Below, in pieces: positions 57,577 through 64,000 of a DNA stretch of 64,000 nucleotides (position 1 is the stretch's first letter; each line of letters starts with the position of its first letter). The stretch spans positions 28,785,462 through 28,849,461 of the forward strand of contig NC_054753.1 in the NCBI RefSeq assembly GCF_018143015.1. The letters are read 5' to 3'. Origin of the DNA: Lytechinus variegatus (lineage: Eukaryota; Echinodermata; Echinoidea; Temnopleuroida; Toxopneustidae). Under the pieces are notes generated by a model that was not told the DNA's origin, made no database searches, and worked only from the letters and a program-made list of their open reading frames with translations. The translations under genes and the position numbers were made by a program.

Positions 57577-60500
57577 ATGCGTGTAGTTATTGGAATAGCA
57601 GCTTTAGTATTGATAATTCTATATCTTTTTCTACTTGTTTTGCCTTTTACTTTAACTGTATTTCTTGTTATAACTGTTGGTTCATTCATTGCGTTTCACT
57701 TGTCACAAAATCCGGCTTGTGCCTCGCGGATCCTGACCCACGTGCGGACTTTGAGCGCGACTGCCCCGAAGTTCTGGCGGACACGACCGGAAGAGGAGGC
57801 CACCACCAGTAGGGCAGCTGAGAAGCCCTTGTCGCCAGCATATCAACCGAAACTCACAGACAGCATCAAAGAGAGAGGAAAGGAAAATATTATTAATTAT
57901 GTAAGACCAACACTAAAGCCAAGAAGGTTTAGAACTGCTGTGGAGACAAGCGAATTTCAAGGGAAAAGTCCACATCAAACTCAACAAAATTGGGTCCCTC
58001 TTAAAAATTCAACAGCTGCAAACTTTTCAACATGGAGTCCAAGGCAAGCTACTGAAGGATTCAATTTTTCCACAGGATACAGCGCCGATGACAAGTTCTC
58101 ATTCTCAAGGCTCCCATTGTCACCAATTTATCCCCCTAATAAATCAGTAGACAGGTAAGTTACGTTAGGCCTATAAAGGGCCTATAGCTATACATGCTAT
58201 ACAGCATTTGGAATTACAGGATTGTGCCAAGACAAGAGAATGGTTTCGCCTGGGATCCCTACCTATATTTCCCCACATACGGGTACAAAACTTTCCCTCT
58301 AAAAGATCTAGCCCTAGTAAAACATGTACATGGGGTCCAACTTCACTTCCAACATTTCTGCGATATTGATCATATCTTTAAAGAAGAATTCATTAAAAAA
58401 AACGAGAAATTCGTTATGAAAAGATGGGAAGAGCTTACGGCTGTGTTTACGTCGCCATCTTGATTTCTTTGTCTTCGGCTTGGCGACAGCACGCAAATTG
58501 CGCGATTTATAGGTAGGGATCCCAGGCGTCAGTGGGGAGTGACCATACGTATATGACTTTCACTGCCCAGACGCCTCCAGGCTATTCTGGGTAGACTAGC
58601 CAGCTGGGATTTTCCAAACATTTTTTCTGACATTTATTTTTAGTTTTTAACATGATGGTACCCCTTTACTTTAGGCTGTGAAAACTGTGCTAATGGGTAC
58701 AGGCATCCCCATGATCCCCCAATATGTTTTCTCCAAATTTTTAAGAAATAAAGCATTTTAACTAAACTGAGCTGCACACGTACACCTACAATGTACAGCC
58801 TACAGGGACTCAGTTTTATAAATGGTGGAGTGATTAAAAGCTCTCCTACATACATGTAGTAAAAATTGTAGGGGAGCACTGCAAAAATCTCTTTTTGACA
58901 TACAAAGGGGGTTATTTTATGTCTGATTACAAAATGGATGGAGGATCAGGAGGAATGTACAGCTAATTTACAATCAACAATTAACCGTAGCCAAAAGTGA
59001 AAAAAAATCAGATGTCCTGAATGCAATATTTATCTTGAGCAGTTGAAATGTGTGTTATTGCTTAAATGTGATCTTGTTTAATTGTGTGTTATGAAACCTT
59101 GACTGAGAATGAGGTTTTCAAGGTAGGCTCTAATATGTAGTTTGATCATTGACTGACACTTGTTCCAAATTCAAGTGATGTCAGAAAAGAGATCATAATG
59201 TAGGCCTACATGGAAGTAACGTGTTGTACAGACATTACAAAAGTGTATGATGTTGCTTGATTTCTAGTTTTTACGCATATTTTTTCATAATGTCAAATTT
59301 TTTATTCGCTTAGGCGAGCGATAAATCGCTCTTATGATCATAGGGTAACTCCCTGAAGGCTCTAGGCATGTTGGTTCAATCAGCTTTATTTTCTGTGTCT
59401 CTTAAGTTTTAGCTGAGCATAAAATGTATGAAGGAAGAAATTAAACTGATATTAATTGAATTTTTTCCCAGTCCTGAGTTGGATTCTAGTACAACAATGC
59501 TGCGCTTCAACTCTGGTCAGGATTCCCTTCTTCATCCCAGCATGCACTACCCGACCCACCAACCCGACCTTGTGACCTCCCCAGGACTACTTCCTTCGGT
59601 CAACTGGTTGAAGGATGGAGGAATGTCCAGTCCTCGACAAAGGAAAGGGTTACCAAGAGTCCAGACTCCAGTCATGGTCAAGATTGCCAGTCCACTGCCC
59701 GACCGCCCAGCTAGTCCTTTGTAAGTCATACAGTTATTTGATTTAATAATACATTGACAGTCACAATATTATAAACTTTATTGTGACTTAATGCCAGGTG
59801 CATTGTGGTAGCATGAACATATTAAAGGTGGGTGCAGTAAGTACCTCTGCCATTATTACCTCTGCCATTTTTACCTGGCACCCAGTAAGTATGTTTGTCA
59901 TGAAAAGCAGGGTTCCCACAGTCTTGGAAAATCCTAAAATCCTGGATAAATTTGTGGTCATGGAAAGTCCGGGAAAGTCATTGAAAAGTCATAGAATTGC
60001 ATTTACCTCTTGGCTACGGCAGCTTTCCAGTTTGTCGTGTCTCACAACTTTCATACTCTGTGATCATACTCTGCTATTATAATTGGTGTTCATGATCTCC
60101 ATTTTTCCCAGTTTTGTGGCATCCCTAATTCTACTTAACTCCCGGGATGTCACAGGAAGTCATGGGAAAGCAGCAATTTAGTCATGGAAAAGTCATGGAA
60201 TTCTGTGTTCAAATTTCTGTGGGACCCCTGAATAGGCACCCCCCCCAAAAAAAAAAAAAATAAATAATAAATAGAAGCATGGAACTTTGTAGCCCAGTAG
60301 ATTAGTCTTTGAAACAGAGGGTCATGGGTTCGAATCCCAGCCATGGCGTAATTTCCATTGGCAAGAAATTTATCCACATTGTGCTGCTTTCAACCCAGGT
60401 GAGGTGAATGGGTCACTGGCAGGAATTTATTCCTTGACATGCGTGTGCGCTCTAATCTTAGTAATTATGGCTGCCAAGCTACAGCTGGGGTAATAATATC

Positions 60501-63500
60501 AAAGTCCTTTGAAAGCGCATAGAGACATTATTCATAATTGTATGCGCTATACAAGAACTGTGTATTATTATTATTATTATTGTTATTAGAAAATACTTAT
60601 ACTTTAGTCTGTAGATAAATGTACATGTAGCAGGCAAAAAATGCCAAGAGTTGCTACATTTGATTACCAAGGAGAATATCAGTTGCTCTTATGGAGATTT
60701 CCATGGTTCATGGGGGGGGGGGGCAAATTAGCCCTCGATGTACTGAAATGCTTGATTTTGAAGTACATGCTGATCATTGTAGGGTTGTTGTGGATTGATA
60801 TTTCACTAAGAAGGGCAATAATCTAATAATGCCCCTGTTTAAAATAGAATAGCCCAAGTAAGTTTAATCCCCCCCCAAAAAAAAACGAGTTGTGAATGTT
60901 TTTTTACGGTAATGATTATTTTGTTTTTCTGTCACAGATTTAGGAGACTGGCATCAGAGAGTGACAAGCAGAAATCTAGCAGTACAGATAAGGTCATAAT
61001 GGCTATCAGGCAGAGACAGAAGAGAACAGCTCATGAAGTAAACTCAGAGACCAATAGTCCTATAGCGCCCTCTGATGTCAGAAGTGAATCAAAGAGGAGG
61101 TAAGAAATATGAAAGTCTTTTTATGTGATATCAGCACAGGATAGAGTTAAATCTTGTTCAGATATTCGCAAAACATGTCTGAGCATAATTCGGATGTGGT
61201 GAGATGCTAATTTTGTTGGGTTTTTTTCTTCAGGAAAATGTATGGATGTCCACTGTAATGTATTCAGAGGAAAGAATTTGTAAGCAAGGTGTTCTTGTCT
61301 AGTTAAAGGAATTCAAATTCAAAGGGGAATCTAACCTTGGTAAATGAAATGATTTGTGCGAAGAAAACTTTTCAAATAATTGTGAATGTGTAAAAGAAGT
61401 TAAATACAAAATGAGCAATTAATATGTACATGTAAATCTTGTATTGGCAATCTGGTGAGTAGCCAGGAAATTTTTTCCATGTCTTGTTTATAGTACATTG
61501 TATAATTATTAGGAATTTTTGTTTTCTACTAATTCATCTTAACCTGTGGGGCAGTTATAACAATATAACAAATATATCCTACATTTGTATGTCCTCGTAC
61601 ATATAAAGGGAAAATATTCTCAGCAAAAAAAAACTTTGAAAAGAATGATGTTTGAGTCGTTGTACAGATTACAGAATATGGGGAAGTCATTCCCACATGT
61701 ACAGTGAACTCAGTGTGGCCAATTTAAAATCTTCATTAGAATAGCGATTATTCTAATACTTTTTTTCAAATTTTAAGAATTCATATATTATTAGTTTCAG
61801 GTAAAATTTTCAACTGCACGTACCTACATCACTGATCGTTCTTTCGCCATTTTGAATAACTTTTTGTCTTCTGTTGGATTCCCCTTTAAGCTTTAATTGC
61901 ATATTTTTTAATGAACTGTCATTTGTCAATAGATTGAATCTGAATGTTTTTTTTTCTTTATTCATAGGAAATTGGATAGCACTTCTAGTAAAGATACCGG
62001 AAGAAGCGACATGGATATAGATTTAGATATTAACCCCTTACCAAGGCGTAAGCAGACAGACAGGATATTCAGACCCTCAAGATTTGGAATCACGTCGCCC
62101 ACACCAAGAAACCCAATAGTTAGCTCCTTCAGCTCATCCAAGAAGATACAGGTACAGGCATTTTCAGGGGAGCATTTCAACAAACAGTGATTTTTACTGA
62201 CATTTGTTATAAGTTACTGAAATCCTTGTCTCTGATTGGCTTTGAACAAATTGTTAAGTGAAAATCACTTACAAAATGCTCCATGCAATGCTCCCATGTT
62301 ATTGACAAAGCTCAGTTATGTTTTACTGCAATGTTTGTAAATACAAAGATGCAACAAAAGAGGCACAAGAATTAAAGATGAATTCCAGTTCTGGTAACGA
62401 TCACAAAATGACTTTTTACAGAATCTAATATAATGACCACCCAAGTGTCTGTTTGTATGAATAAAAATATGTGCCAAAGGATTCTGGAAGAAATTGTGTA
62501 ATTGCTGAGAAATAAGCAAAATAAGCGCGTATTCGGTCACTTCTGTCGGGTCTTTATTCCAGCAATAATAATACACTGTCCCAGGTGTGCCTATCTATGT
62601 TGGTGAGCTTCAGTGTGAACATTTTTCAGTGTAGATTTCAAGATTTCAAAAAGTTCAGTTTATGTAACTGTACCAGATCTAGATCCTCGATGATATACTG
62701 ACAATTAAGCCTGGTTTTACAGACTTTCTCATGAAATCAGTGTTTACTGCAACTACTGGCATTTCTCTTTAGGATTTACAATCACAGTTGAGGAATTTGA
62801 GTTAACTGGTCAAAAGAGAGTCTTGTGACAAGCTGATTTGATGAGACATCTCTACTGAATCCACACTACTTGCTTACATTATGTACTCCAAACATTCTCA
62901 CTAAACAGGCTACGTTGAAGAGAAGAATTGATACGTCATCAGTGGAGGTGGAAGAAGAAGAGGGTGTGTCACCCATCAAGAAGAAAGCCCATCCTCAGAC
63001 GTCCCAGCAATCTCCTCGTCTTCAGAGCCCCTCCAAGAGAACCAATCCACCATCAACCCCTGGACTGTTGGCTGGTAGATCTGGCAGTAGGGCCCTCTTC
63101 CTGGAGAAGAACACTGGGCTGTCAGGATCACCTAGCAAAGATGCAGGAACCACTCCTCAGAAATCCAATCTGAAGGGGAAACTGTTCACTCCCAAGAGGA
63201 CTTCATTTGTTCCTGTAAGTCCAGGATATTGTTCACTTTGTTACCATGTTGAGTGAATATATGTCTTTATAAATATATTCCTTTTATGAATTCACCCTTA
63301 AAGAAAGGCCCTAATTTGGTGCTTACCCAGCAATATGAATTGCATTCATTATCAAAATAACCCACACTGTGTTTATGAGTGCATTAAGGAAATAGTCTGG
63401 ATTATTGTAATGTAGTAAAAGGCAGCGAAATTTCATGTTCGAGTGAACCACGATGCTGCACGGTACATTGGAAACTGACCGCAGAGTCCAGTCGATTTGA

Positions 63501-64000
63501 TAATTATGTTCATGAATTCTGAGATGAGATTGAGTGCAACTTTCTGGTCCTTGACCTTTCTTGAATAGAAATAGTTCACACCTAGTCCGCACCCACAAAT
63601 TAATGAAAATGGTAATTACATGTAGATGAGGAAACTGGCTAACATTGACTAAGTAGATAGACCTCGGGGCACCCTTATGATTCTAATCATTCAAATAAAT
63701 TTTCCTCCATTTTAGGGATTTTCACTCATATTGCCATTTTAGTGATAATTTCAAGGAAATAATTTTTGGTCACAAATCAAGTGATTACTTTATCAATTTG
63801 AAACGTAAATCATTTTCTTCTTCAGCTACATACTTGATTTATGACTTTAAAAGTGTGTTCAAGCAATGTGATTATACTTTTCTTCTTTTTATTTTATTTA
63901 CCAGAGAGTAGACACACCAGGGGAGTACACTGCTGCTGATACCAAGGAGGACAGAGCTCAGGCAAGGCAAAGGGGCAGTTATCTCAAAGAGATGCTTATG
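57577..64000 (+). CDS. POM121: POM121-like pore-membrane nucleoporin, 5' part
   Basis: Six coding exons are visible: 57577..58154, 59472..59720, 60938..61099, 61968..62151, 62909..63214 and 63905..64000 (continuing past the window). All borders are GT/AG and phases agree (2,2,2,0,0), giving 525 codons so far. Residues 3-42 form a long hydrophobic membrane segment ending VGSFIAFHLSQNP, as at the N terminus of POM121. Then come basic, Ser/Pro-rich stretches: PVMVKIASP, RQRQKRT, SKRRKLDS, PIVSSFSSSKK, TLKRRID and GEYTAADT, in the order of counterparts I recall from vertebrate POM121. POM121 anchors the nuclear pore complex in the pore membrane; basic clusters act as import signals and pore-scaffold contacts. 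The FG repeats would lie downstream. A possible upstream acceptor ctgtctgcag (about 57510) suggests a non-coding first exon. It is divergent from TUB-5. Confidence 0.75.
58155..59471 (+). other. POM121-like intron 1
   Basis: Intron between coding exons 1 and 2. A fragment cactgcaaaaatctctttttg near 58876 resembles the end of the CACTGCAAAA element. No gene. Confidence 0.5.
60281..60588 (+). repeat. tRNA-derived SINE, plus strand
   Basis: The head ggaactttgtagcccagtag and gggttcgaatcccagcc (tRNA B-box) are followed by cccaggtgaggtgaatgggt, gtgtgcgctctaat and gtatgcgctatacaag. The tail is (TTA)n at 60564-60588. Same family as 42829..43097; it lies in intron 2 of the POM121-like gene. Confidence 0.85.
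61100..61967 (+). other. POM121-like intron 3
   Basis: AT-rich intron with no recognised element. Confidence 0.5.

Noticed and set aside
58194-58463. 89-codon open frame in intron 1 of the POM121-like gene
   Set aside because: No domain recognised, no good splice sites joining it in phase to the flanking exons.

Overview
This window is animal nuclear DNA, most likely from an echinoderm and probably a sea urchin. It is AT-rich, with introns, SINEs, LINEs and many palindromic short elements. It carries no bacterial or organellar genes. The species assignment is an inference from protein similarity and repeat style; no search was run.

The host content is simple. Five beta-tubulin genes lie head-to-tail on the minus strand (330..11498, 19489..28142, 33218..36387, 41162..45326, 47549..52784), numbered here TUB-1 to TUB-5 from left to right. 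All share one architecture: a 57-bp exon 1 coding 19 residues that begin MREI, a 336-bp exon 2 (residues 20-131) and a long last exon, with both introns in phase 0. All five read open from ATG to stop, giving 445, 447, 446, 446 and 450 residues. Residue differences, intron 2 and promoter sequence pair TUB-1 with TUB-2 and TUB-3 with TUB-4; TUB-5 is the outlier. The right end holds a divergently transcribed plus-strand gene (57577 to beyond 64000) whose six visible coding exons resemble the N-terminal half of the pore-membrane nucleoporin POM121.

The rest is repeats. Intron 1 of TUB-1 (9.2 kb) holds a nearly intact CR1/L2-like LINE (about 3092..6990) and a 97-bp higher-order tandem array (7640..8660), apparently splitting one palindromic element. 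Intron 1 of TUB-2 holds a hAT-like element with perfect 8-bp GTATATAC duplications (24367..27775), itself interrupted by an L1/Tx1-like LINE. Two other hAT-like elements lie at 51249..51434 and 55638..57171. SINEs lie at about 11045, 42829 and 60281. Palindromic elements of several families occur throughout. A roughly 100-bp tandem array lies at 53872..54470, and ATC-rich triplet arrays flank TUB-4.

Functionally, the cluster would supply beta-tubulin isotypes for the cytoskeleton, spindle and cilia. TUB-1 to TUB-4 keep the EGEF tail motif linked to axonemes and TUB-5 does not. Their nascent MREI start is the known signal for tubulin mRNA autoregulation. The POM121-like gene has no evident functional link to the tubulins.
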